Below, piece by piece: positions 9,549 to 21,444 of a DNA stretch of 64,000 nt (within the stretch, counting starts at the first letter, position 1; every line of letters begins with the position of its first letter). The position numbers and the translations under genes were made by a program. The stretch lies in the NCBI GenBank assembly GCA_022605405.1, contig JABYQQ010000002.1:2976001-3040000 (forward strand). The letters run 5' to 3'. The stretch is from Earliella scabrosa. Taxonomy: Eukaryota > Basidiomycota > Agaricomycetes > Polyporales > Polyporaceae. The notes beneath the pieces are model-generated. The model did no database searches. It saw nothing but the letters and a program-made list of their open reading frames with translations, and was not told the origin of the DNA.

Positions 9549-11797
9549 CTAATCATCATCTGGATCGGAGTCCTCATCGTCGCCATTCACACCACTCGGC
9601 TCGCCTTCTCCCTCGTTGTTCCCATCCACATCCTCATCTGCTGCACCCAACTGGCTCTTGGGCTTCGGAATAGGCGACTCCAGGCCCAACTTGGGCTTCT
9701 CTCCCACCGGCTTGCGTTTCTCCGCCCTGGCTAGTTTCACCTCTTCCTCCCATGCTGCCTTCTCGAGTGCGAACGCCTCCCTCCTCTTCAGATTCCGAGC
9801 TTTCCGAGCTTGGTCCTCCTTCTTCCACACATCCATCGCCTTCTGATACTCATCCCTCTCCTTCCGCCTCGCATCTTTCGCTGCCTGCTCCTGCTGCTGT
9901 GCTGCTTGGAAGTCCGTCACCCTCTTGATCATGTCATCATTGGTCAGGAGCTTGGGCGTCCCTTTCGCAAAGAGCTTCTGCTTCTTCTTCGGCTGCTCTT
10001 TCTCCGCCGCCTGCGCCTCGGCCTTCTGCTGGACACGGTCGACATATAGCCCGGTGAGCACAGTCGTGGCCTGCATCTCCACTAGGCTCCGCTTCCGGGC
10101 ACTGTCTCGGCTCTCACTTTCTTGCAGGGCGGTCTGGAGCTCGCTTTCAAATGCGGTCGATGGAGGACGCTGGAGCAGGGCGGTGTACCGCTTCTTTTGT
10201 GGAGAGATGGTTGAAGGGTGATAGCGAGGGGGATTAGAGTTTGGGGGGATCGGAGATGGGGAGATTAGGTACGCGGCCTCAGTTCCTGCCAAAGCATTGC
10301 GAATCCGTCCAGAGCGGGTTGGTGTGCGTGGAGAGAGGGGTGTAGTGTTGCCCTCGGAGCCCTGTGTAGAGCTAGCAGAATGCATGCGTGTGGCGAGCTC
10401 GTCTGCAATCAATTTTGATATTGCGCGGACTGGGCTTGATTGTGTGAAGGGCAGAGAACCGCGCGAAGACGACTCGAGGCTGGGAACCATCATGTCTTTG
10501 GTGACCACATCCCGGTTGAATGGAACCACGCCTGTCTTCCGAAAGGCGGCCTTGATGTTCTCAGGGGTGAGAGCCTTCATATGCGCTTCGGCATAGACGG
10601 CGAGAAAGTTCGTCTTCTTGACCTTGAAGCCTTTCTTCTCAAAGTCACGACGTGCTTCGCCCCAAGCGCGTTTGAGAGAGCTGAAGACCACAACGTCGAG
10701 GCCCTGATAGACATGAGTGGCATGGGATGGGTAGCAGAGGATGTGGATGTTATTGTCACGAGCATAGGTGAGGAATTCATATGTGTAGTGCGAGTTGTGA
10801 CCATCGACCAGCAGAAGCCGTCGCCGTCCAGCAGCTTTGCGCTTGGTGGCCGCGTCGAATTGCCTGATCCATTCAACACCAATCTCGCCGTCAGTGTACC
10901 CTTTCTTGGAGTAACCAAGGCTGTGAGAATGTACGTCAGTATGCCGTACATCTCGTGATGTCATGGCACTCACGATGCCTCAAGCGGGTTATCCTGCTTC
11001 CACGATGTCTGGAATGCCTCTCCTTTGTAGATCACCGCCGGAGGAATTGATGTACCATCGGCGCAGATTGTGACCAATACAGTGATGTTCTCCCGGGTGC
11101 CGCTCTGTTGGGAATACTGAACCTTCTCACCAGCTGGCCCAATGACACGCTCTGTGACGCTGATCCCTTGTTGAATACCGGTCTCGTCCATCCCATAGAT
11201 ACAGTCTGCCGAGATCGGCTCTTCACCATCTTCCCCCTTGAGAACTTTCTCGAGAAGGTCAAAGTACATCTTGTTGTTCTCCGGGTTCACGGCACGAGCC
11301 CGGGAATGGTCGAGTGAGTGGGTCCAGTACGGAGACAGGCGTTTGTGATGACGCTCGACGAACCGATGTGTCCATTGCTGTCCCACACCTCCAGCAGGAA
11401 ACTTGTCGCCTAAGCGGGCCCGACATATTGCGTCCACATGCTCCTTCAAGCGTTTGTGATTCAGGGGAAAGCCTCGCTTCGCCGTGTCAATGGCAAAATT
11501 GACAACAGCATCTTCCTCGCCTTCTTCCAACCACCGCTTGCCCGCATTGAACTCCCGAATGCTCTGCCTCCCATTGAACCGTGCTGACACCGTGCTTGAC
11601 GCGATCCTGACGTGCTTCTTCGTGGTGCCATAGCAGTCCGCCTCCACCTCTTGACAGATCTTTCGGAGCCCCTTCTTCACGGTCTTCCCACTACTCTGCT
11701 CTTCTGCATACCGCTCCACTGCGATATTGGTCCAGTAGTCCTTGAGCTCAGACAGCTTTTGAGCTTCCAAAGTCTTTGAGTCGGAGTGACGAGGCAT
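9549..11797 (-). CDS. pogo/Fot1-like DDE transposase
   Basis: Exons on the minus strand are 11797-10974 and 10920-9549, with a 53-bp GTGAGT...CACAG intron, giving 731 residues. The N-terminal half has the CENP-B/Tc5-type helix-turn-helix region (WLEEGEEDAVVNFAIDTAKR, then GVGQQWTHRFVERH). The DDE_1 catalytic core shows IYGMDETG (D near residue 204), LLLVDGHNSH (D near 314) and YQGLDVVVF (D near 350). The tail is rich in Lys/Glu coiled coil and ends in an acidic GDDEDSDPDDD stretch. It would cut and paste the surrounding element through its terminal repeats. ATG at 11797 (MPRHSDSK) was chosen because the upstream frame is unlike the family. No stop or frameshift is seen, so the element may be autonomous. 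Confidence 0.88.
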
Positions 11798-12262
11798 AGT
11801 GCGGAATAGAGTGAATACGGACAAGCAAGCGCCTGCAGCCAGCGCCCGTTGTGAGGCGTTGAGTAAGACTTGACCCGTTAAGGAAACGTCGGGCAGGTGT
11901 GACATCTGGCGCTTAGATCAATGTGGCTGCGAGCCCTCTTCCACCCTCCACCAGGTCCTCCGTGTTGAGGAGTCTGCCGATAAGACAAAAACTATGTGTC
12001 TCTGCTTCCATGCATGATAGGTAGCATGTGTGCGAAGTACAGATGGCATACAATATATATTGCACTGAGAATCTTGTCAATAAAATTCGCTTTTGCTGTG
12101 ATTTTGCATAAATGCCGCACTACAACCTCTCCGTCAGTGTGGTGGATGGGCAGAACTTGATAGAAGGGTCCCTAGTGTGCTATGTTAACGATCTATGTAT
12201 ATAATTTGCATGATGGGCGGGCGGATATGGAGAAATGGCCCGTTGTCCCGAGGACCCACGGT

Positions 12263-12286
12263 GTCCCGAGGACCGGTAAATGACTG
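12263..12286 (-). repeat. Right TIR of the pogo-like element
   Basis: Inverted copy of 9285-9308. A TA dinucleotide follows at 12287-12288. Confidence 0.85.
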
Positions 12287-13136
12287 TATCACAGTCTATC
12301 TCGCCATGGTCCCTGCCTCAGCTACCCCTAAGCTGTGCTCCCTCTCGAGGGGTCCCAGCCGCCAGCGAAGTATATCCAAGGACAGAGGAGCCGAAGGTGT
12401 ATGACGAGCGTCGCGTACGAGTTCAGGGACACGATAAGCGCTTCGAGTTCCCAGCGACCCGGGATAGACCTGTCGTGTTTTATCGTACTAGGTCTCGATG
12501 AACCACGTACTTCAACGTCGGCTCTTTGGCGGAGGTGCGTGCAGAGCCAGTCATCGACGTGAGCCATTGCGCCACGCGCATCACGGCCAAACAGATCGCG
12601 ACGGCCGTCGAGTAGTTCATGACGAGAGGGGCGTTTGTGGGGCGGTGGGTCTGCGCAGGGCGTCGAATTGGGCTTCCGCCCCGAACCTGCCATAACGCCG
12701 GATGTCGTGCATGTCGATACGGAGAGATGCCATGCGAGACGAGTGTCAGGCTTTGGAAGCCAGTGGCGGAGGTAGATGCGTGCTTGAGATGACGGACTTG
12801 CGCAGGACCACGCCGCGGAGCCCAAGGCGACGACGCGCGTTCGCAGCACGATGGTTGCTCGGCTGCTCGTCGAGGACCGTAGACGTATCGACGCACATCG
12901 ACGATATGGCCACTAGTGTGACCTGACGAGGCGCGCGGCGAAAGCTGCCAGTGGCGACGGCTTCCCTGCTTACCCGCGCTGAACCTTCATCGTACATCGA
13001 GACGCCCATGGGGCAGAACACCTCGTCTTCAACGCGAGCCCAGCAGCGTCCGGAACTCAGGGATCGAGGGTGGGACGAGGGCACGAGCGGTTTGACGAGG
13101 ACATGGCTCGCATGATGCACGCCACATGCGCTTTTG

Positions 13137-13290
13137 CAAGGTCCGCCCTAGGGCCTTCGCAGCCGAACCAGGTTGCTCGAGAGGCCACGGAGGGCGTAAG
13201 CGAGAACGGTCTGCACATTCCATGGGCGAATATCGCAAGTAGACTCGGAGGGTTTCGTGAGGGCTGGCCGGAGCGGACATCGAGCCACTG
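13137..13290 (-). repeat. Diverged repeat (partner near 22.5-22.65 kb)
   Basis: Both copies begin AGGTCCGCC and keep CACATTCCATG about 80 bp later, then a CGAG..ACTGG block, with intermediate similarity throughout. On the minus strand they read RPWNVQTVLAYAL and RAWNVTAMLCYTL, so the shared ancestor was probably coding. Function unknown. Confidence 0.35.
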
Positions 13291-16200
13291 GACTACGTCG
13301 TAGGGGCTTGCACTGCTCACGGAGAGCGCGTGGGTCAACCCGTAACCTGTGAGCTGTCCTGAACGCGTCCACGATGAGCATATCTGAGGACATGTACAGC
13401 TTCGCGCGTGGGTGGCTGAGTAGGGATCAGTAACGAGGAACAGGAACTTGAAGGGTAGCAAGTGCGGCTCACAGGCGACGTGCGAAGCGAGGGTACACGG
13501 AGAAACCGGATATGCATAAGAACGATCACTCGGGATCGACACGAGTGGAATCTGTGAGGTGTCAGTAGCCGATCATGAGGCATGAGCGGTCGCCGGTGAA
13601 CAACTCACTAAGTACGCACGACGGAAGCGAGCGATGGTAGGCCAACGACGCTCTTCTGAAGCTGAATCTTGTTCTCCGTTCCACGGAGTGGACTTATGAC
13701 GCATGACGAGGAGTGTCGCGTTGTAGACGAGCTGCAGGATGTCAGTGTGAAGCGAACCAAGAAGACGACGGCTCCTGCTCACCGCAGTCTGAGGCTCTGC
13801 AAGAGCTCGCCCTGACGAAAGATGTTGCAGAGCGCAAGCGCGGATGTTCCGGCTCAGGTCAAGATCGGATGATGTCCACACGAGACGTGGTGGTTCGACA
13901 CCTGGAGGACAGAGCAACGGACCTTTATGTGCACCCCGGACCTTCACTTATGTATGTCGTGAGCGAGATGCTGCATCGGCTCCTGCGCCTTCTCAGCATG
14001 GGCTATACTCCCAGCCCTGAAGTTTTGCATGTGCTCACCTCAGATCGCCACGTCGTTCGTCGATCGCGCGGTGTCGCTGGCGGGGACACTCACAGACATA
14101 CAGCCTAAGATGGAATCGTTCAGGTGTTCATACCTCCAAGCTTGACCTCCTTGTGCGTATAGAATCGTGGTGTTTGTATACGTCTTCGGGGGCTCACTGC
14201 AGCATACCTGCGATTGGACACCAGGTCGTTCGGAGCATGAGTGGTGACTCGAAGAAAACAGTGTGCGATGAGAGCGAGTGACGTGTCGTAGCCGGCAGTC
14301 GAGATGCAGAGCGCGGCGGTATCAGTAAAAAACATAGATTTTCATATCAAGCAGGGGTCGACTGTGTTGCACCAGTGACACGACGACGTCGAGGCAGGAG
14401 AAGGCAGAAGGGCGAGCGCACGGGCGCTCGAGCACCTATTCGGGACTTTCTCAGCACCAGCTCGGCAGTCTTGGAGTCTCTCCTCCCAGCTGCTGCTGCT
14501 CCTTCGTCGATGTCTTGTACTCCGCTCTCTGCAAGCTCTTTGCGAGTTACTCTCCGGCTATCTCACTGAGGTGCAGTTGGTTGAGGCTCTCACGTTCAGC
14601 AAAGACGCACCCACCGGACAACTCTGACGACTACAACGACCGCTCTCTTCTCTCCTGAAGCGCACTCCGACTCGCACTGCGGTCGTCAGAGACACTATAT
14701 ATTATACATGGCAAGGTCATGCCTGGATGGCCCGTTGGATGAGGCTGGAGGCGTCCAATTGCAGGAGCTGTGCAGAGCAGGGAGAATAGGTTGTCGTGGT
14801 CGAAACTATGCGCCGGTGCGTCCAAGCCCCTTCATGGCGAACACACAGCTATTGACGTGCAACTGCATAGTTCAGATCTGCACATCTCCTATAATGGGTC
14901 GCACTACATCCATGAGGCACGTTGCTTTTGAGGCCGGTACTAGCTGAAGCCCACAGACACCGCAGTGGTTTCAGCCAACTCCGTCCCTCCGTGCAGCGGG
15001 TTTTCTCCCATCCGCCGATCACATGTCCTATACCCTGCACCTTACGTGGTCGTATCCTACTCTGCCCGGATAGTGCACGACAACGAACTCGCGAGCTCGA
15101 CAACAAACTCCTTCTCCAATACTATGCGTACATCTATGACCACTACCCCCACATCTCGTGCGCGAACATATCACCGTATCTTCTTGATCCTGGTCGTCAT
15201 CCTGGAAGCGGAAAAGCTAGACGGTTCACCTGTCCCCTTCTTCAGCACCTCCGTCGCAAGACCCGGGAACGACACACCGCATACAACTCACGGGAACCAT
15301 CCGTCATCCCCAATCGTTCTGTGCGCGCAAAGCCCCCCGACTCCGACGCAGCAATAGTGGTCCTCATCCCTCCCCTCGTCGTCGTTCACCATCGTCAAGG
15401 TCTACGTCTGGACCCAAAGTGGCCTCTTGAGCATACCTATCCGCTCTCGATCTTGCGACGATGCGTGTTGGACACTTCCCACGCTTTCTCCTCACTCAAC
15501 TCGACTCGACTCCCGCATGTCGACGTCATGAGACAGAACCCTCCGGAGTGCAGGGAAGGGTGCGCGGATGGTCGATGGGAGCGAAGGGATGGATTGTGAG
15601 GTTGACTGTTCGGTACGTCTGTAGTTCTCGCAAAGAGGCTGTTCTTGACGTACAAATCTGTCTTTCCCGCCTCAGGTGGCCTTGCGCAGTCAGAGAGTCG
15701 GGGCTACAGTGCACCTCTGCACTGACATCGTCCCTGCCAACACCGCTCCTCCTCCCCAGCGAAGTGCGAGTAGATCTAACAACGCTGTCGTGACGTCTGC
15801 CTCCTCCGGCCCATGGATCTCCTCCGATGAGCCCATCGCAGCTCTCAACGGTACTTCCGCACAGCCGGATCCCCGCTATCGATGCCTATGTTCACTTCCA
15901 TCCCACAATCCCGCATCCTCGCTAAGTACTCGGAGTTAGGAACGGACGTCAGGGAGCGACATATCGCTCAACGCTCCGCGCGCGAACTTTCTCCTCGGAC
16001 CCCGCTCCTGGCGGGCACCCTGTCTCTGAATATATCGCCCGAACTGGACTTTGCGACGGATGCGCCGCGAGGCGGCGTTGTGGACGGATAAGACTGGCCG
16101 AACGGAGTTCAACGAGTCTATCGTCACCCTGAGCGCGCTGCAAGTTGTACGCGATCGCGACACGCGACAGGGTCCTGCCTGCGTACCGGACCGGACCGAG

Positions 16201-17019
16201 GACACGCTGGCCCTCGTACTCGAGACAAGGACGAGTTGACAATGGCACCTTTGGAAGGAAACGTCTGGACGCGCTTCCTCCCTCTTGGCCACGCAGGTGG
16301 TCGAAAAGGATATCGAGGGGAAGGCCACCTCTGCGACCCATGGCACATGCAAGCCATGACGAGGTCGAGTTGTCGAAGGGCCGCGACGAGCGACGAGCAC
16401 ACGCTCGGCTCTGCAGAGGTAAGCGTCCATGCCTTTCGCCTACTGCATCTCAAAATTCCCCGCATTCCCTCGCCTTCTTACCATTCGCGTCTGGTGTCGC
16501 TCGTCCATGCGTCGATTCCAGCGCCAGCAGCCTCCTGTAGGGCTCTCCGAGCGGCATTTCCAAGACCCTAGATGCACGACTTCCTTCGCTCGGCCGTCTG
16601 TCCGGTTGCGTCCATCGATCGATCGTACTAACGAAGGTGCTTAGACGGACCCACCCTACGCTCGCGCACCTGCTAACGCCCGTGCCTGTTGCAGACGATC
16701 GCGAGGACGAGACCGCTGATCTCTTGCGCTCGTCCTGCCTACCTATGCTGACACGGCGACCGCACGCACGGTGTTCTAGTACTCCTCGCGGGTCAACTCT
16801 AGTCTGTGGGAATGACAGACGTCGTTGATTGGTAGTATGTACGCGCCACACGGTCTTCCTGCTGTATTAACCCAGAAGCGACTTTCCATCTCGAACCGAG
16901 TACAGATGAGCGATATATCGACCGTACTGGTAGTGCTCAGCGGGCCGCTCCATGAGCGGAAGAGTGTCTCCTGTGGGACACTGATTCGCAGAAACCGTGC
17001 AGGAAGGACACCAACGTCC

Positions 17020-17330
17020 GAGATCCTTACTCCGGAGCCGTATATCCATACACAGGTCCGTCTGTCTGTAGAACTCCGTGAAGGCGCGTATACTAACGTT
17101 CACAAAGCTACGACGGCCATCGGTCTCGAGTGCGTAGGCATCCTCAATGTGGAGCAAAGCATGTGGCATGGATCCTGGCTGAATCCGTCTTCTAATCTCG
17201 CCCCAGATCGCTCGTCGGGTCTGGAATTCGCTCGGACACATTGCTCATGCGGAGATAGGTGTCGTTTCGTGTGCACTGAGAGCTTACGGGATGTGCGGGA
17301 GTGCAGTCCCATTGGATGTCCAGCTGTTCA
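17020..17330 (+). repeat. Diverged repeat, copy 2 (partner near 1.0-1.3 kb)
   Basis: It has an open frame with LREGAYTNVHKATTAIGLECV followed by a Cys-containing stretch (HCSCGDRCRFVC). Copy 1 carries the equivalent first block but is broken. No family was recognised. Confidence 0.35.
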
Positions 17331-18942
17331 AAGATTACGAAGTGGCGGGCTGAGACAGGTCCACAAAGAAACACCGCTGAATTCGACATCATCCTATGAG
17401 GGGACCACCTCCATGTTTCGCCACTAAGTACCTCTTTCTCGGGCGTTTGTCACAGCCATGTCTACGATCCTCAGACACGATGACTTACATGTGCCTATCT
17501 ATCATTTGTGTTACCCCAGTAGCGGGTTTCGTGGAACATGTCGTAACAAGAGCATCGAGTGGGCGTTGTCCCTCGTAAGGAAGGTCCCTAGGGTACAAGT
17601 CTCCTGTCCTCGTGCTTGTGCCTTGTCAAGTGAGTTCTCTCACCCTTGATGCTGAGAGGCCACCCCTGATGTGGGTTCGCATGTCAGCCTCAGCTAATGA
17701 GCAGAGCCATCTCCGGTTCACTCTGAACTGTCGTACATGCAAGGATCCGGCTACCCGCCTTTACAACCCCGCCTCAAGGAATTAATTTCCGGCGTTTTGT
17801 GGCAGCACATAGCCATCTGATAAATGATCCAATTTACTGTCGTTCTTTCTTCACCTCATTGGCTCCAGCCTCTCATGTTCATATCTGCCGTTCTATTTCC
17901 AGCTGGACGCCGTTCGGTGGGCATCAAGCTCATTTGATAGCTTCGGACCGCGTGATATCTTCGATCGCCAAGTTCTCTGCACCGACACTCGGTTGACCTC
18001 AAGTCCCGTTCTACGTTACGTAGGTGTCCTCTATGCATCCGCCGTTGAAACTATTGATAAAAGACATTGACAGTATTGTCTCGCCCGCATTATCTCTACT
18101 ATTGATGATGAGGAGTAGTCCGCCTCTGGCAGCGCATGCAGGCTATCGGAAGTGGAGCTATACACAACCGTGGACGTTTACATTGGCAGCTGAACCTGGG
18201 ACCGCTCCTCGGCCCTCCCACAATCTGGTACTAGTAAGATGATAGATAGGCTTCCATCCTTCTCCAGCTCATCGCAATGTGGAGGACGTGGCCGAGCATA
18301 TATAGGAGAAGTGAGTACGCAAGTCCGCGCTAGCAGTAAGAAGTAATGATTATGCTACGCTCACATACACTGCGTGGCTGATCGGTGGCCGTGGCGGTAC
18401 CCACGAACATTGCCGCAAACCATAGACCTGGTCTTAGTTCTCCCCATTCGAGTACATCGATGCTATGTGGAACCGCATGCAAGCTCCTTACGCTCCAGGG
18501 GCGGGGGAGCTCTGACGAGCAACTGGGACACTGCCGCTTGCAGGAGCGCAATTGGAGGTCCTAGCGGACACCTTTGAGCAACTACAAGTACTGGTCCCTC
18601 TGCGGTGTTCATCTAGTACGTTCCTCACGCTTCATCTCCACATCGAGACAATTATCCTCCTACATTTCACAGAACGACACCAGTGCTGCTCTCATCACTC
18701 TCTGGCTCAGCCATTCATCTCAATCGCTGCGACTCGGAAACGAGGCTCATCATCCACCCCCTCCCCGACAGCATAGTCTCCACAAGTCGGCTTATCATTT
18801 GAACTCACCCATTCCCGTATCATTCCTTCCACTTCCGTCAAATTCCAAGCCTTTGAATCACATCTTTACATTTTCCATCTCTCACGCCTCGGTCACTGCA
18901 ACATCACCTCTACGAGTCCCTCCATCTGCATCCCCAGGAACC

Positions 18943-21444
18943 ATGTACATGCTCGACTCTTCCCGTGCAGAACTGCACTACTTCCTCACCCCGGAGGCTG
19001 TGCTAGAGAAATACGGCAAATACGCGATCCTGTCACACGTCTGGGATGAGGGGGAGCAGTCCTTCAAGGAGGTCAAGAAGATTGGAAAGCGGTGCGCTGA
19101 GAGCGGCAAAAACCCGCGGGACGATCCGCAGTTGTCCAACAAAGTGCGGCAGTGCTGCATTCTTGCCGAGAAACACGGCTACCAATGGGTGTGGATCGAC
19201 ACCTGCTGCATCGATAAAAGCAGCAGTACCGAGCTCTCCGAGGCGATCAACTCCATGTTCCGTTACTACTCCCTTTCTACCGTCTGTTACGCATATCTCC
19301 GGGATGTCCCGACACCCGATGGGATTGCCCTTCCCAAAGTCACTACGCTGAACTACGATCATCACAGCGTGTTCGTAGAAAGCGTATGGTGGTTGCGAGG
19401 GTGGACCCTGCAGGAACTCATTGCCCCCGGTTTGGTCCTCTTCCTGTCAAATTCCTGGGATATTATCGGCTCCAAGTACGACCTCTCCTCGGATGTCATG
19501 TTTGCGTGCAGCGTACCTGAGGATGTACTCCGGCACGAACGAGCTCTATCTGACGTCAGTGTTGCACAGCGCATGTCGTGGGCTGCGCGTCGGAGGACCA
19601 CTCGCGTGGAGGACGAAGCGTATTGCCTACTCGGGATCTTCAACATCAATATGCCCACACTCTACGGGGAAGGGAAGAACGCATTTCAACGTCTGCAGCA
19701 GGAAATCATTAAGACGTGTCCGGACACCACCATTTTCGCTTGGGAAGGGTGTTGTGCGGAAACAGATATAGACTCGGACTCGGACTCGGAATCAGCTCGA
19801 AAGCGTACCTCACTCTCAAACTCGCGCCACGGTGTCTCGCTCACCAATCTCGTTGCATCGTCTCCATCTGACTTTGAAGGTTGCACCAACTACAGCTACT
19901 CTCCGCCTGAACAGGTAAGCTTGGTTCTATTGTGATCATGGTGACAGTGATGGTTGACTTCTACCTGTATAACTACTCACAATGGCGGATAAGTTCAGTC
20001 CTAACACGAAACATCGATTCGAGTTCACGCCCTACGGCATCAAAGCTCACATACCTGTTCTGGCCATAGACGGAGAACAATTTGCAGATTGCTGCTGTGT
20101 TCATAGCGAGGTTGACGGACGTCCAAGTCGGTTGTTCCTTCGCCTGATGAAGGAGGCGCACCAGTCCAATCAAAGCAAGGGCATGTATTATATGAGTGCC
20201 CTTTCACATGGCGATACTCCGACTCTTGGCCCCCGTCAGACTGGCCACATGCGCCGATGCGTTTGGTTCAGTGATGAAGTCCTGTCCTCCGCTTCGCTGA
20301 CCTGGCAGAACATTTACTTCACTAACCCCACACTCACGGACTTATCTGCACACCTGCCAACACATCATCTGCCCATGAATTATCGACTGTCTACTCCTCT
20401 CCGTTTCCCATCCTACACCGAACTCGTCAAGTTTGCGGACGATCTCAACATGACCATCACGGATATTGACAACGGCACCGGTATTGCCAATACACAAGTC
20501 ATCACTTTGCGATCCAAATCTCGGTCAACACAGGACCTAGCACTGGCAGTTGGGAGGTGCAACATCCACTCTTCTCCTGTGGCCACAAATATTGCCACTG
20601 TAAATGGCACTTCTAGTTCTTTGGGTACCAATTCCACCGATACTATTACAACTCTCACAGAGGAGATGGAGTCACTTTGGATTACCCTCAGGCCAGTGCC
20701 GACAAGGACCCTTCATAATCCCTATCGCGCTCACAACTGTGCCATGGACCACATCTCGAGATGGCCAAACCTCAATCGGACGTTCCCTCAGAGTCTCGTA
20801 TACAAACCCTCCCAAACCCCCATCCCGGTATATCACTCACCAGCCGTCAATGTTGCAATGACTCGTTGTCCATTCAACCCCGCAGGCGCTCTACTTCTCA
20901 AGCTCTCTACAATACGGATGAAAGAGCAAGATATCAATGATGCTTGCATGGTCCCCAAGGATACCAGCACCAGGTATGTTTTAACAGGCTGATATTGACC
21001 GTAGAACTCATGTCCATGCAGGGAGACAAATATCGAAGCATTGTCATCTGCTCAACGGCTGTTGGCAGACACTCTGCCTAAGGTGGGGACCTGTGCTTAT
21101 CTGGGGTTGTCAAAACAAGAGTTGTATAATCATCATGATTTCTAGCCTGCCAAGAGAGAAGGAAAGGACCTTACCAAGGACTACCAGTTTCTGTGAGTCA
21201 CATCGCATTGACGATGATGGCCAGGTTCATTGACATGTACATAAATAGACACAGGTGCTGGAAGGTCATTTCTTGTGTTTTTCAAGCTTCGCTCCTGACA
21301 ATGTTGGCTTTGGCCTTGTTTTACATGTTGTTATTGATTGACGATGTTTGGCATGATGCGTTGACCTCGCTACCATTGATACTGATACTAAGTCTTTGGC
21401 CAAAACAAGAATATGGACCACTGCACTCACACCGTTGGAAGTAG
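18943..21444 (+). CDS. HET-domain protein 2, with C-terminal membrane segment
   Basis: Predicted exons are 18943-19914, 19994-20973, 21022-21082, 21146-21192 and 21255-21444, giving 749 residues. It is the closest paralog of the gene at 2693: both start MYMLDS(A/S)RAELHYFLTPEAVLEKY and keep KYAILSHVWD, the GYQWVWIDTCCIDK block, RGWTLQELIAPGLVLFL and MPTLYGEGK. Exon 1 ends in a low-complexity Asp/Ser run (DSDSDSDSES). Exon 2 opens FEFTPYGIKAHIPVL and carries HNCAMDHISRW. The final exon runs from CWK into LLTMLALALFYMLLLI and a second hydrophobic stretch, suggesting membrane attachment. The exon 2 acceptor (GATAAG) and the GTGGGG donor at 21083 were chosen to keep the frame and paralog alignment and are the least certain parts. 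Confidence 0.82.

Larger units (their letters stand above)
9285..12286 (-). mobile_element. pogo/Fot1-like DNA transposon, 3.0 kb, apparently complete
   Basis: The ends are perfect inverted repeats of 24 bases, CAGTCATTTACCGG followed by TCCTCGGGAC. TA dinucleotides flank both ends (9283-9284 and 12287-12288), as expected for Tc1/mariner-pogo insertion. GTCCCGAGGAC recurs subterminally at about 12244, 12263, 9299 and 9484. It encloses one transposase gene with no internal stop. It sits only about 210 bp from the 3.26-kb element, so two unrelated elements landed in the same small region. Confidence 0.85.
12290..18880. other. Long stretch without a supportable gene
   Basis: Open frames are short, shifted and mutually overlapping on both strands, and none carries a motif I can name. 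A sub-region near 13137-13290 resembles 22498-22650, and 17020-17330 resembles 1005-1290. Scattered GTRNGY...CAG pairs occur, so a heavily interrupted gene like the one at 25868-27975 cannot be excluded, but I could not assemble one. Confidence 0.45.

Noticed and set aside
14922..15599. 225-codon + strand frame
   Set aside because: Overlaps another + strand frame over much of its length; low-complexity Arg/Pro/Leu content and no motif.
18298..18306. TATATA motif upstream of HET gene 2
   Set aside because: It lies about 640 bp from the start codon with no supporting leader intron, so it cannot be assigned to that gene.
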